NCBI RefSeq assembly: GCF_008728515.1
Contig: NC_044988.1
Coordinates: 30,917,159 to 30,981,158, forward strand
From: Papio anubis
Lineage: Eukaryota; Chordata; Mammalia; Primates; Cercopithecidae
DNA length: 64,000 nt
Direction: 5' to 3'
A model generated the notes under the pieces. It did no database searches. It was given only the letters and a program-made list of their open reading frames with translations, and was not told the DNA's origin. Within the stretch, counting starts at the first letter, position 1. Each line of letters starts with the position of its first letter. A program made the position numbers and the translations under genes. Shown here one piece after another: positions 36,735 to 48,620 of the stretch.

Positions 36735-36905
36735 GTGCTCTGTGTACTTTATCCAGAATCTTTATCGTAATCTTTTAAGGTGAATTATGTTATCCCAGTT
36801 TTATAGATGGAGAAGATAAAGCTGGACAATTTACTTTGTTTTGCTAAGTTTACATGTCCAATCGGTGAGAGGGCCAGAAAGAGAATCTAGGCCTGCTTCC
36901 CAGCA
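36735..36905 (-). repeat. MIR element
   Basis: Antisense MIR core: 'cgtaatcttttaaggtgaat', 'atcccagttttatagatgg', 'agaagataaagctgg' and 'gtgagagggccagaaag'. Diverged and ancient. Confidence 0.65.
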
Positions 36906-37290
36906 ACAGTGTAGATGTGAAGGTAAGGTGAACTACCTGTGTCCCTTAAATTGCATGCTTATCCATCGTCTATAAGGCAGCTTTATCTGGCAGTGAAATT
37001 ACATGTCATTTCTGGTGGGTGGCTAGGCCTGTCATAGCAAATTACCACAAACAGAAATGTATTTTCTTATATAATTCTGGAGGCTAAGTCTGAAATCAAA
37101 GCATCAGCAGGGCCATGCTCTCTCTGAAGGCTTTGGAGAAGAATCCTTCCTTGCTTCTTCCTGGTTTCTGGTGGTTGCCAACAATCCTTGGCATTCCTGG
37201 ACTTGCAGATGCATCACTGCAGTCTCTGCCTTAGTATCCACATGATTTTTTTTCCTGTCTGTCTGTCTGTGTCCAGATTTTCTTCTTTTT

Positions 37291-37635
37291 TTTGAGCCGG
37301 AGTCTTGCTCTGTCGCCCGGGCTGGAGTACAGTGGCGCATCTCTGCTCACTGCAAGCTCCGCCTCCTGGGTTCACACCATTCTCCTGCCTCAACCTCCCA
37401 TGTAGCTGGGACTACTGGCGCCCGCCACCATGCTCGGCTTCTCCTGCCTCAGCCCTCCCATGTAGCTGGGACTACAGGCGCCCGCCACCATGCTTGGGTA
37501 ATTTTTTGTATTTTTTTTAGTAGAGATGGGGTTTCACCATGTTAGCCAGGATGGTCTTGATCTCCTGACCTCTTCATCTGCCTGCCTCGGCCTCCCAAAG
37601 TGCTGGGATTATAGGTGTGAACCACCGTGCCCAAC
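37291..37635 (-). mobile_element. Alu with an internal tandem duplication (intron 3)
   Basis: Reverse Alu, longer than usual because about 59 bases are present twice: 37381-37439 and 37440-37499, each from 'tctcctgcct' to 'gcccgccaccatgct'. The copies differ at several positions. Target-site duplication 'ccagattttcttcttttt' at 37273-37290 and 37636-37653. Confidence 0.92.
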
Positions 37636-37739
37636 CCAGATTTTCTTCTTTTTATGGGGACTATTCATTGGATTAGGGCCTTCCCTAATGCAGTATGGCC
37701 TCATCTTAACATGATTACAGCTACAAAAATACTGTTTCA

Positions 37740-38039
37740 GGCCGGGCCTGGTGGCTCAAGCTTGTAATCCCAGCGCTTTAGGGGGCTGAGGTGGGCAGAT
37801 CATGAGATCAAGAGATGGAGACCATCCTAGTCAACATGGTAAAACCCTGTCTCTACTAAACATACAAAAATTAGCTGGGCATGGTGGCGCATGCCTGTAG
37901 TCTCAGCTACTCAGGAGGCTCAGGCACGAGAATCGCTTAAACCCGGGGGCAGAGGTTGCAGTGAGCCGATGTTGCACCATTGCGCTCCAGCCTGGCGACA
38001 GAGCAAGACTCCGTCTCAAAAAAAAAAAAAAAAAGAAAT
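37740..38039 (+). mobile_element. Alu element (intron 3)
   Basis: Full-length forward Alu from 'ggccgggcctggtggctcaa' to an A tail. Target-site duplication 'aaaatactgtttca' (37726-37739) and 'aaaatactctttca' (38040-38053), one mismatch. Confidence 0.92.
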
Positions 38040-38780
38040 AAAATACTCTTTCAAAGTAAGGCACATTCCCAGGTACTAGGGGTTAGGACTTCAACATATT
38101 TGGAACACAATTCAATTCAACTCACAACAATGGCTAAAAGAAATACGGCATATTTCTTTTCTTCTTCATACGTAACAAGTCCTCTTTCTTTTCCTCACTG
38201 TTGAAAACTATTCAGGTACCTCAAAGCCTTTTAATATAATGTAGCCTAATTTCAGAGTCATTATGTGGTCATTTCAACATGTGACGGGCATGAGTTAATC
38301 TAGCACTAATTGACATTAATATGTAGATATTCTAATTCAAGGTTTATGGTTTATGTGTTGCTATATATAATCTTGTGTAATTAATGTGTGTGTTTCCTCC
38401 ATCCATGATCAGATATCCATCTACCCGAGGGAAGACTTTTGGCTGTGAGGATTTAGAGAAGTCTAAGCACAGTTGTTTCCTTTTGAAATATAAATAAGCA
38501 AGTCGTGGAGGCATAGGAGTGCCTCCCCACTAATATTTGAACAGGCTTTTGAACATCCCAGACTCTTATCTGAATTTTAGTGGCAGGCAGGCATAATTGT
38601 TGCAGATAACTCATAGAATCTTGACCATGTCAGAAGAGCAGCCTAAAGCTCTGGGACTTTTTGCTGTACAAGAAGAAAAAATTTGACTCGTTCACTGTTA
38701 TGAGTGAAGTAAGACAGTATTTCCAGGCTTATCATTTAAATTTGGAGGGGCCAAGTATATTCATGGAGCTAATTTAAACC

Positions 38781-38811
<31 letters not shown>

Positions 38812-39113
38812 TTTTTTTTTTTTTTTTTTTTTAGGCACAGTCTCCCTCTGTTGCCCAGGCTGCAGTGCAGTGGCGTGATCTCAGCTCACTGCAACCTCTG
38901 CCTCCCAGGTTCAAGCGATTCTTCTGCCTCAGCCTCCTGAGTAGCTGGGACTACAGGCGTGTGCCACCACACCCAGCTAATTTTTGTATTTTTAATAGAG
39001 ACAGGGTTTCACCATGTTGCCCAGGCTGGTCTTGAACTCCTGACCTCAGGTGATCCACCCTCCTCAGCCTCCCAAAGTGCTGGGATTACAAGCATGAGCC
39101 ACTATGCCTGGAC
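38781..39113 (-). mobile_element. Alu with a TA-repeat tail (intron 3)
   Basis: Reverse Alu (body from about 38833) with a T run (38811-38832) preceded by (TA)n at 38781-38806. 'ttaaacct' at 38774-38781 and 39114-39121 brackets the whole unit, so the TA microsatellite lies inside the insertion and grew from the Alu tail. Confidence 0.88.
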
Positions 39114-39941
39114 TTAAACCTTTATTTTTAATACCTGGGAGGTATAGATGAGTGATATTTAGTGATTCTTAAAGCCAGGTGCTTACTTTTTCTGCTCCAG
39201 TCATTGCAGTAACTCTAATAGTGGAGTCCTAGGAAAATCTGAAAACTAAAACCACTTCAAATGCACAAATCGTAATTGAGAGCATTTTTACTTTTATTTC
39301 TGTGATCACTTGGCTCCTCTCTTCAACGTAAGAATGATGTCTTATTTATCTTGGAATCCACAACACTTGACATGATATCTAGCAATTGGCTATATAGATA
39401 TTAGTAAATTTTGTTCAATTAGGTGTGGAAGTTTGTGTATTAAAGAGTCAACAGTTTAAAATGATCTCAACTTTTATGTAATTTCAATGAAGTATAATAA
39501 CTTTAAATGCAAAGGTCTGCATTAAAGGGAATCAGAATTAACATGTAATATTCTCTAAAATAGTAAAGTGCATTGTAGGCTGAGGAATGAGTTATTTTAG
39601 GGTGTATTTTTGAATAAAGCAGTATTAGTATAATGCAGTCCTATTTTATATAATGATCTAAAAAGAATTTAGACTTGGTAATAGCACGTGTCTTTAAAAA
39701 ACTCATTGTGAAAAGCCATTTATTAATATAAAAACACAGGAACAGAGAGATGTGGTATTGATTGGAAGGCTGCGAGCTTTAACTACCTAGCAACCTATTA
39801 GGTTATTTTAGGGTGTTGGTCAAGAAGCAAAGCCATTTCCTTCAATAAATACCGAATTGTGTACCTTATGGTCCCAACGATAACATTGTTTATTTTTAGT
39901 CCATTGGATAGAAACCCTTCAAAGGCAGGTATATATTTAAG

Positions 39942-39944
<3 letters not shown>

Positions 39945-39989
<45 letters not shown>
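39945..39989 (+). repeat. (TG)22 microsatellite
   Basis: Uninterrupted TG dinucleotides in intron 3. Likely variable in length. Confidence 0.97.
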
Positions 39990-39993
<4 letters not shown>

Positions 39994-41944
39994 AAAATTC
40001 ATATAATATTGGCACTTAGAAGTTCCAGATCGTTAATAGGAGAAAGGTTATTGCATCTCTCTGAGGCAAGGTGAAACTCGGGAGATAATAGCCCTTGAAA
40101 ACTAGGGAAAGAAAACTGCCACTTTTGACTTCTTTCGAACGAGCAAATCATACAGGATTCCAAAAAGAGCAGAATCTGCATCAACACTGTCATCCTACTG
40201 ACAAATGTATATTCACTCTCGGGCAATTTCTTCACTCTGTTTTCTCAACTAAAGATAATTACCAAAATATGTGATGTTGTTGTATCACTTAGATTCTGTT
40301 TTTCTTCAAGTTTTATGGGATGCTATTCCTGTAGAAATAAAAATCTCTATTTTTAATAACATACTGTGACAGAATGATTCTATTCACATCCCCTACAAAT
40401 TCTGGGAAATAATTCTCACTTCCGTTTTCTTCTGATCAAATTTGAGGTGAAATTTTGTTGTACTGACTAACTCAAAAATGATTTTTATTTCACTCTCAAT
40501 TTTTTGGATCAAATTTGAGGTAAGTTTTTTTTTGGTATTGATTTGCCAGTGACCAGGTTCTTTTTTTCAGAGTTTAAATTGTTATGCTTAATGTAACTGT
40601 CTCACCTTCATAATGTTGCCTTGTTCATAATTTCAAAGAGTGATGTAAGACATAGTGTTACACATGAATTTAGACTAGATTGCCTAATATTTTGGTTCAT
40701 TGTATTAGGCATCTTATGATTTGCCATGAGTGAGATTCTAATTGATGACCCTAGGAAATAGGAAAGACCGGAAATCAGGAAATGTATGACTAATTTTAAG
40801 CCCTGGTCATGTCTCTTCTACTGTGAAAATGGTAGCAGGTTTGGTGGGAAGATTTTCCTCCTGTGGTAAACTCAGGGCTGGCCAGAAAGACGTCATAATG
40901 AATAGACTACCAGTTTGTACTAGAATTACAATTAAGGGGCTAATGTAAGCCTTCTTAAAGAAGCATGTTAATGCTGAAGTTAAGTGTCTGTTATTGATAT
41001 TCTCTAAGTGTTTATTGTTGTAATAACAACATGTTGGGATTTAAATTTCTGCTAGTCTTGCAGGCTTTCAAGGGAATTTTCTTGGCTATTTTATATAACC
41101 AACTCAAACCCTAAACTGCATGGTGTGTGTGCTTCCTCACGGAGTAGGGATTTGTGGAATGAAATTTAGCAATTCTTCTATTTACCTTTAGGGCAGGATT
41201 TCCCTGAATAGAGTTCTACTTCTCATCAAATGGTGGAGTAAAACCCATTCTTGGTTTAGGGGATCACGCTAAATTTGCCTCCCTCTCCAAATGACAGTTG
41301 GAGATAAAAGTAACTGAATATTTTATTTTCTTTGGGCTTGTGAATTATGAGGGTGAATCCCCAGTTGTGGGCAGTCATATATTCTCGGGCCTCTGTGATT
41401 CTGCAGATGCACAGAGCTCTTTCAGTTCAAACTTTTCTTAGGTTTGAGCATGCAGCAGGAATTTAATAAACACTTATGTGATGACCTTTGTGAGAACTGT
41501 GACACGATTACATTTATTAAAGGGCAGAGACTTTTCATCCATCTGTGTATGTAATGCTGTGTTCTGGGACACCTTTGACTTGATTAATTGGCACTTTGTT
41601 TCAGCTCAAGGACACCTTTTGGATTGCTTTAGGCCACTTTGTTCTCTCCTTCATCTTGGATCTCCCTCCAGCAATGTTCAGTCATGCTTTTCTAGGAATT
41701 CTATGGCTAAGCTATGCAGATCATCTCCTGAAATAAGTCCCTTGAGGTTTTTTTGTGCATTTTGATTTTTCTTCCCCAGAAAAGTGTTCTTAAATTTCCC
41801 ATTTAGATCTCTTAGAAACCAAACAGTTTACTCTCATTTTTATGTTATATCACAAGTGGTTCTAGAAGGTTTTTGAAACTTTCAAGTCCCTGACTTATTT
41901 TCATATAACCAAATTTATATGAATCATGGAAAGGGCATACCTTG

Positions 41945-42090
41945 GTTTAAATCTTGAAGCTGCCAAGAGTTAATTGTGTGACTTTGGGTAACTGGTTTAC
42001 TCTCTGAGCCTCATTTTCCTCATTTTAAAAAATGTGGTAACAGTATATATCTTTTAGGGTTGTTGTAAGGGTTGAAGAAATAATGTATGC
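41945..42090 (+). repeat. MIR element
   Basis: Forward MIR: 'ttgtgtgactttgggtaact', 'ctgagcctcattttcctca' and 'agggttgttgtaagggttga' in order. Confidence 0.85.
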
Positions 42091-43225
42091 TCTACCCATA
42101 TCTTCTTGATTCCCATTACCATTTCTACACCCCCACCAGCCTGATTTCCTGTGCCCAGAATCACTGTCTTGGTTCACTTCCATCTACCTTTCCCACATAT
42201 GGCAAAGTCCCTGGAGAACAATAATCTTTAGAGCATTAGTCATAACCAGTGACTTAACCAGTGACTGCTGATTGCAGGAGTGTAAATACCTCAGCTTCTT
42301 TACCCCTTTCCTGGAATAATTTGGAGGCAAGTTATTTACCATATATTCTAAAGTTTCTGCACTGAATTAATCTTCAGATACCCACTGCAGCAGCTGGTTT
42401 GATAATACCCCCCCCTTATTGGCTGCCTTCCCTTCCTTATATTACCTTTTCATACCCCTATTAGTGTCCACGCACCTTCCCAGTAAATTGCCAGTACTCA
42501 ATCCTTAAATAAGGCTCTGCTACTAGGGAGAACCCAACTGTGATAGTTGAGTGCAAGTCAACTCCTTGCATAGTACCCACAACATGTAGGCACTCAATAA
42601 TTGCAAGTTATTCATAACATGCATAACAATAAACCAAGTGTTCGCTCTCCACCTGAGACATTCTTTATTCCCCATTGAGATATATCAGGTGCCATCAGGT
42701 TTTGTTCTCGCAGTTGGAGCTACTTTTACCATTCAGTACTGTCCCTTGGTGCCTTTCCTTTAGGTGAACAACAACCACTAACAGTTTACCTTCTAGGACT
42801 ATTGATGTGGCTATTGATCACTTGAAGTGTGGTTAGTTCAAATTGAGATGTGCTTTAAGTGTAAAATATTTAGCAGATTTCAAAGTCTTAGTATGAAAAA
42901 AAAGAACGTAGAATATCTCACTAACAATTTTTATGTTTTAAAATGATGTTTTGGATATGTTGGTTTAAATAAAATACATTTAAATTAACTTCACCTGCTT
43001 TTTTTTTAACATTTTAAAAGTGGCTACCAGAAAATTTTAAATTTTACATATATATAAAGCACATATTACTATATTAAAATCTTAAACTACATGTAATTAA
43101 TAAATGATATGTCATTTAAATTTCTATCAGACAGTTGCTGCAGACAATTATTAGAGTATTCAGGGATATCTCTCTTTCAGGGTTGTCAGGGGCAGCCTGT
43201 GATTTTCTTTTGTGCTTTCTTTTAG

Positions 43226-43645
43226 GTTATATGTCACCGCACCCATCTCCATTAGGAGCCCCAGAGCACGTCTCCAGCCCTATGTCTGGAGGAGGCCCAA
43301 CTCCACCTCAGATGCCACCAAGCCAGCCAGGGGCCCTCATCCCAGGTGATCCGCAGGCCATGAGCCAGCCCAACAGAGGTCCCTCACCTTTCAGTCCCGT
43401 CCAGCTGCATCAGCTTCGAGCTCAGATTTTAGCTTATAAAATGCTGGCCCGGGGCCAGCCCCTCCCTGAAACGCTGCAGCTTGCAGTCCAGGGGAAAAGG
43501 ACGTTGCCTGGCATGCAGCAACAACAGCAGCAGCAACAGCAGCCGCAGCAGCAGCAGCAGCAACAGCAGCCGCAGCAGCAGCCACCGCAACCACAGACGC
43601 AGCAACAACAGCAGCCGGCCCTTGTTAACTACAACAGACCATCTG
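43226..43645 (+). CDS. SMARCA2: SMARCA2 coding exon 4 (QLQ domain and glutamine tract, residues 119-258)
   Basis: Acceptor 'tttcttttag'. The first two bases complete Gly119, followed by 139 codons and one base of Gly259. Residues 120-172 are Pro/Ser/Gly-rich. The QLQ domain spans about 173-208 (PFSPVQLHQLRAQILAYKML, then ARGQPLPETLQLAVQ), a short helical module shared by SNF2-family ATPases. Residues 216-248 are glutamine-rich: nine Q, Pro, eight Q, Pro, three Q, PPQPQT, five Q. The human tract as I remember it is about 23 uninterrupted Q, so this one is five residues shorter and broken by Pro225. Met215 stands where I recall Leu in human. Donor CTG|GTAGGT. Confidence 0.97.
43516..43614 (+). 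repeat. SMARCA2: CAG/CAA-rich coding microsatellite
   Basis: Thirty-three codons, mostly CAG with scattered CAA. CCG codons at 225 and 234 break the run. The mixed codons and proline interruptions should make it less prone to expansion than a pure CAG run. Confidence 0.96.
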
Positions 43646-43838
43646 GTAGGTTAATACGCAACCAAATGAGTAATGCCATGGTCCAACTCGGATAAGAAAG
43701 ACTGCTCACACACCAAAACACTGGGTTGGTACAAGCCCAGGGCTGACATAGCCTTTTGTTATACCCCACTGGCTCTCTATCCTTGCTCCACTCAGACGGC
43801 CAAGATTCTTGGTCTTCCTCTGCTGTTGAGACCTAGGG

Positions 43839-43974
43839 CAGTGTTTCTTAACCTTAAGAGGTGCTTGTGCAAGCTGGAGACCCGGGGAAAAAGCACCCGT
43901 GATTTTGCATTCTCTTTCAAGAGGTTCAAGGTTTCTTGGAAGCGCATCCACACACCCAAGGTTAAGAACCTCTG
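43839..43974. mobile_element. hAT-type MITE (intron 4)
   Basis: Terminal inverted repeats 'cagtgtttcttaacctt' and 'aaggttaagaacctctg' agree at 15 of 17 positions when one is reverse-complemented. It is related to the upstream copy at 12002. Confidence 0.8.
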
Positions 43975-45008
43975 GACTTAGTGCCTTTCATCCCCAAAAC
44001 TCACTGCTCAAATCAGTCCCACTAGAGCCATTTTATAATTTGTTGATTTGTTTATTTCTATCCCTTTTTGTTATGAAGAACATCTGGAGAGGCTTACAAG
44101 AAGCATGCCTGTTGTAAAATAATTATGAGTAGAAAAATCAGAAACAAGGGAAAATAGAAAAAAAAGTAAGAAATGGAGGTAAGCAAGTAGGGCTGTAAAA
44201 GCTCTCATAGTTGCTGTGTTTGCTTCAAAGATGACTTGAGTTTCTTGACAATCGGAGCCAAAAGGAGACAAAGTCCTGTATCTAAGTCTCGCCATTTCGA
44301 AGGAAGTTCTTACCAATTTCTCAGAAAAGGCCATTTTTAGCATGAGAGTATAGAGTTGATTTCCCACATGGGATTATTTTTTAAATTATTATCATAATCA
44401 TTATTGTAAGAGGCACTGCATGATAGAAACATCAATAGCATTTGTTCATAACAGACTAACAGATTCAACATGGCCTATTTCTTATACACCTTGGGATGAA
44501 ATCTGAAGCTATGACATTATACAATGGGTAGAAATGATATAATCCTTTGCATGGCCTCTTGGTCCTCAGTCTTGATCCCATTGATAGACTTCAGAGGTGC
44601 AGGGGACTGTGGACTGTGGAGTAATCTTCCATGAAGGTTGTTTTCTCTAGGAAGCGTTTTGTTAAAGAACTGGAAAAGCAGAGAGTTTATGGGTCGATTC
44701 TAATGAAAGCTTTGGATTCTAGGGAATGAGGTACTTCCTTGACATCGATACCATTTCCTCTGAGTGGTTTCCATTCATTTAGGCAAGTTCTGACACGCAG
44801 GTTGTTGCAAACAATTAGTTTGGGATATTGGTACTCTTCCTGGGTTTTGGGCCTTATACCGTGGGAGAGAGTTCAGATTAGTATTTTTTTTAATTAATAT
44901 TCTGCCTATTGAGTTTGTATATGTTTATTTTCTGGTAGAGGCAGCTCCAAGAGTAGGCTTACCTAAGAGATATACTCATCTTATTAATTGTTATAGCTTT
45001 AAGAATGG

Positions 45009-45376
45009 ATGTCTTAGTAAGTCTGAGCTACTGTAATGAAAGGTCATCAACTGGGTGGCTTATAAACAGTGAATTTGTTTCTCACAGTTCTGAATGCTGG
45101 GAATTCCAACTTCAAAACACCAGCAGATTCAGTGTCTGGTGAGGGCCTGCTTCCTGATTTATAGATGGCTTCCTTCTCACTGTGTCCTCACATGGCAGAA
45201 GAGACAAGGCAGCTCTCTGGAGCCTCTTTTATAAGGGCACGAATCCCAATTATGAGGACTCTTCCCTCATCAAGTACTCACCTCCCAAAGGCCTCACCTT
45301 CTAATATCATCTCCCTGGGAATTAGGATTTTAACATATGAATTTTGAGGGGACCATAAACTTTCAGACCATGGCAG
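45009..45376 (+). mobile_element. MLT1-type LTR (intron 4)
   Basis: Collinear with the MLT1A-type LTR: 'aactgggtggcttataaaca', 'ctcacagttctgaatgctgg', 'cactgtgtcctcacatggc', 'taacatatgaattttgagg'. Solo, old, non-coding. Confidence 0.8.
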
Positions 45377-46036
45377 TGGGTTTTAAAAGGGCAAGAAAAT
45401 ATTTCATCTCCAGATTTCTGTGTGGCTACCATGGAGGCATTTGGTAGGTGGAGGATCATAGAGGACTGAGCTTTGGGAACTGGAAAAGTTATACAGGAAA
45501 TTGCAGAAAAGGGCAGTTTGAACCCTAAAAGTATTTAGAGGTTTTAAAACTGCAAAACTCCAGCTCTTGAGAATGCAGCCAGATAGAAGAAAAAAGCACA
45601 TATGTATATGTGTGTGTGTGGCTTATCCTCACTGAGTGCCTGCTGGCCTACTCGTGCCATTCTCAGTGATAAGTCCTTTGCATGTGTCACACAACTAATG
45701 ATGGAGAGTCGGGATTCAGACCCCAGCAATTTGACTTGAGAACTAATGTTCTTAACCACTTTCCCATATTGGCTCCTTCGTGGCAAAAAGGCTCATGACA
45801 AGGGAAAAAACCTATCACAAAGTCTGGGTACCAAGATGCAAGCATTTTACTTCTGTGTGTAAAGAGACAGTATCTGTACACCTTACTTCGAGCCTGTGAG
45901 CCTTTTCCCTCTTACTCTGGGACACAGTATCAACAAAATTTGTAATCTTTTACCGGCCCAAGCACTGGTATTTTAAAGAATGATCTAGACTCAGTAGTAA
46001 AAGATTCCAAGATACCATTTAAGAATGTAGGAAGCA

Positions 46037-46336
46037 GGCCGGAAACAGTGGCTCCTGCCTGTAATCCCAGCACTTTGGGAGGCTGAGGTGGGCGGATCCC
46101 GAGGTCAGGAGATCGAGACCATCCTGGCTAACATGGTGAAACCCCATTTCTACTAAAAATACAAAAAAATTAGCCGGGCGTGGTGGCGGATGCCTGTAGT
46201 CCCAGCTACTCGGGAGGCTGAGGCAGGAGAATGGTGTGAACCTGGGAGGTGGAACTTGCAGTGAGCCGAGATCTTGCCACTGCACTCCAGCCTGAGTGAC
46301 AGAGCAAGACTCTGTCTCAAAAAAAAAAAAAAAAAA
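46037..46336 (+). mobile_element. Alu element (intron 4)
   Basis: Full-length forward Alu, AluY/S-like, with an A tail of about 18. Target-site duplication 'aagaatgtaggaagca' (46021-46036) and 'aagaatataggaagca' (46337-46352), one mismatch. Confidence 0.93.
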
Positions 46337-48454
46337 AAGAATATAGGAAGCAGAATGATTTGTTTGAGAAACTTTTTAAATCCAAGGTTAAAATAATATG
46401 ACCGAACAAAGTAGTAAAATTTAAAGGATGAAGTTCCATTTATCTGGATACTTATACACAATAAACGCTTCGCGTCCTAATAAACCCAATCCTGAGTTCA
46501 TTTTCTGGCTCATTTTCAGAAGAGAGGGCTCTATTCCTTTTTTTTTTTTTTTTTTTTTAAACCTGGCTCCAGAACCTACGTCTTCCGTCATCAGGTGCCT
46601 GTCATTAAAGGGAATTCATTTTATTACTCACTGCTCATGTCTTTTTAAATTGTCAACAGTCGGGGCTTCGTTAGAAATGACAATATTTGGGCAGGTAGGG
46701 TTTTATGGAAGAGTGGAAAGGAGACATGAATGAAGGAGGAAAGAAGATATCTCCTTCAAATAGAATGAGCCCATTCTGTCACTGAGAGGGCACCTCCATT
46801 TGACAGCATTGCTGAACTTGTCCCCACATCACAGGTTTCATGAGGGAAACAGATAACCTTACTTGCAAAAAATAATTGTTTTTTTAGATTGGCTTTTAGA
46901 AAAGTAAAAATAAGGCATGACTTTCTTTTTAAAGTTAATATTAGTCTATTTATTGTTTATCTCCTTTTTATAAAATAATTACTTTTAAACACCCCTGCTA
47001 ATATTTCAGGATGTTATTCACTTATGTAGAGGTAGTTGTGTTCCCATTTTGCTTCTGTTCCATTTCCTAGTGTTATTCATGTGTGAAGAGAATCTTTTTG
47101 GCCGGGGTGGTCTGCCTCAAATCTACTCCAAAGTTATAATTCACCAAAAGTGACATCATCCTAGCCAACACCAAAGAATTATGGTTGGAGTTGAGGCATT
47201 GCACATGGAACACATAACTCTGCAGTGGTTTCTCCTACGAAATGTCAGCCACTCTTATGATGGAATGTGCCCTTGCCTGCTGTGGGCACCACTCAAATCT
47301 AACCCATCATTTTTCTTTTCATTTTGATTCACTTTTCCTTTCAGAGATTCAAGTGAAAAGAAAAATGGGAACTGAAAAAATTTGGTGTTTTTGAGGGGTG
47401 AGGGAGAGACCTTCTGGTAGAAAATAAAGTGTTTTGTTTTGATATCTGAAATTTTATATGCTCAATTTAAATATGTTTTATTGCATTTGTTTTTTCCAAC
47501 CTGTGGAAACCACTTAAATTCCTATTGAATGCATAGATCTTTTATTTGCATGAATGTCCTGTATGCTGGAAACCAAGTGGGAGCTCTGAATGCTTAGAAG
47601 TTCTGTGCCTGTGAGACTTGGGTATTTTAATACATTTGTTGCCCTATTGCTTCAAATCAGGCATAGGAATGCATTCAGTAAAGACTGTCTCCCTCCCTGC
47701 TTAGCTGCCCTGGGACTCCCTTCTGGAGGGCCAGAGTTTCTACTTTGTTTCTACTTTGACTCCTAAAGTGAGGACTGAAGGGAAAGCAGATGGCATTTTG
47801 TACTTCTGACAATGAAGCCTAAATTGTTTATGTTGGAGAGGGAGCAAGAGATAAACCAAAGAATGTGATTTGTCTTCCATTTGAAGATACCAGGGAAAAG
47901 TCTTGTCAAGTAGCAGACCACCAGTGTCTGGTGTAGAGGAGATAATTTCTGTGGATAGAGAGCAAAGCCAGCCAGGCAAACGAACCCGTAAGCCGCCTGA
48001 GGGACAGACAGGCATACAACCTAATGAATAGGTAGTTAGACTTTGGGCAAGGCTAATTGCAGCAAGCTGTGTTAGTTCCCCGGCCTCTGTAAGTAGTCGT
48101 TTTTATACAATCTGTCAGAGGGAGGAGAAAATAGACCCACACAGTAAATGGACTTGTGGTGTTTAGCTAGGAAGTGGAGTTTGCTCTAAGTCGCTCTGGT
48201 AGCAGACTCCAGGAGCACATGGCAGGCGGACTCATCTGAGTATCTGTGCTGAGGAGTTGTATTAAACTGTTGCAACACTTTGAAATTGCTTTAGAAAAAG
48301 AGTACTCCCAAAGTTGCCAGCTAATATGGTATCGAATTTCCTGAAAGACCTTTCTTTTGCCGTGTGGTTTTTCTATAAAGCTGAGTCAATTAGGCTTCTT
48401 TACCTCCTTATCCTTGGTGGCAATAAAACGACAAGAGCTGAGGATTGAGGGTTG

Positions 48455-48620
48455 AGCATGTAGACGCTATTATCTCATTGGATGTTTACCACTGCCCTAT
48501 GAGGTGGCTGTTGTTACTCTCCGCATTCTATAGATGAGCACACTGAGCCACAGATTGGTTGAGTAACTTGCTCAGGCTCACACAACCAGCAGGTGATACA
48601 GCTGAGGTGAAAGAGCATTT
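48455..48620 (-). repeat. MIR element
   Basis: Antisense MIR: 'ctgccctatgaggtggctg', 'tagatgagcacactgagcc', 'gagtaacttgctcaggc' and 'cacacaaccagcaggtg'. Confidence 0.85.

Larger units (their letters stand above)
37022..38135 (+). mobile_element. MLT1-type LTR (ERVL-MaLR) split by two Alus
   Basis: Solo-LTR text in three pieces: 37022-37290 ('ggcctgtcatagcaaattac' to 'gtccagattttcttcttt'), 37654-37739 ('ggattagggccttccctaat') and 38054-38135 ('gggttaggacttcaacat' to 'caattcaactcacaaca'). The pieces are collinear with the MLT1A-type consensus as I know it. An old non-coding relic. Confidence 0.75.
36492..43225 (+). other. SMARCA2: SMARCA2 intron 3
   Basis: GT at 36492, AG at 43224-43225. Holds a MIR (36735-36905), an MLT1 LTR split by two Alus (37022-38135), an Alu with a TA-repeat tail (38781-39113), a GT microsatellite (39945-39989) and a MIR (41945-42090). 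The stretch 40000-41900 and the AT-rich 42700-43200 show no gene or nameable repeat. Confidence 0.9.

Noticed and set aside
43135..43225. Upstream extension of the exon 4 frame
   Set aside because: It is the intron 3 end, with a clear pyrimidine tract and AG. The phase matches exon 3.
43391..43594. Minus-strand ORF rich in Ala and Val
   Set aside because: It is the antisense reading of the CAG/CAA tract.
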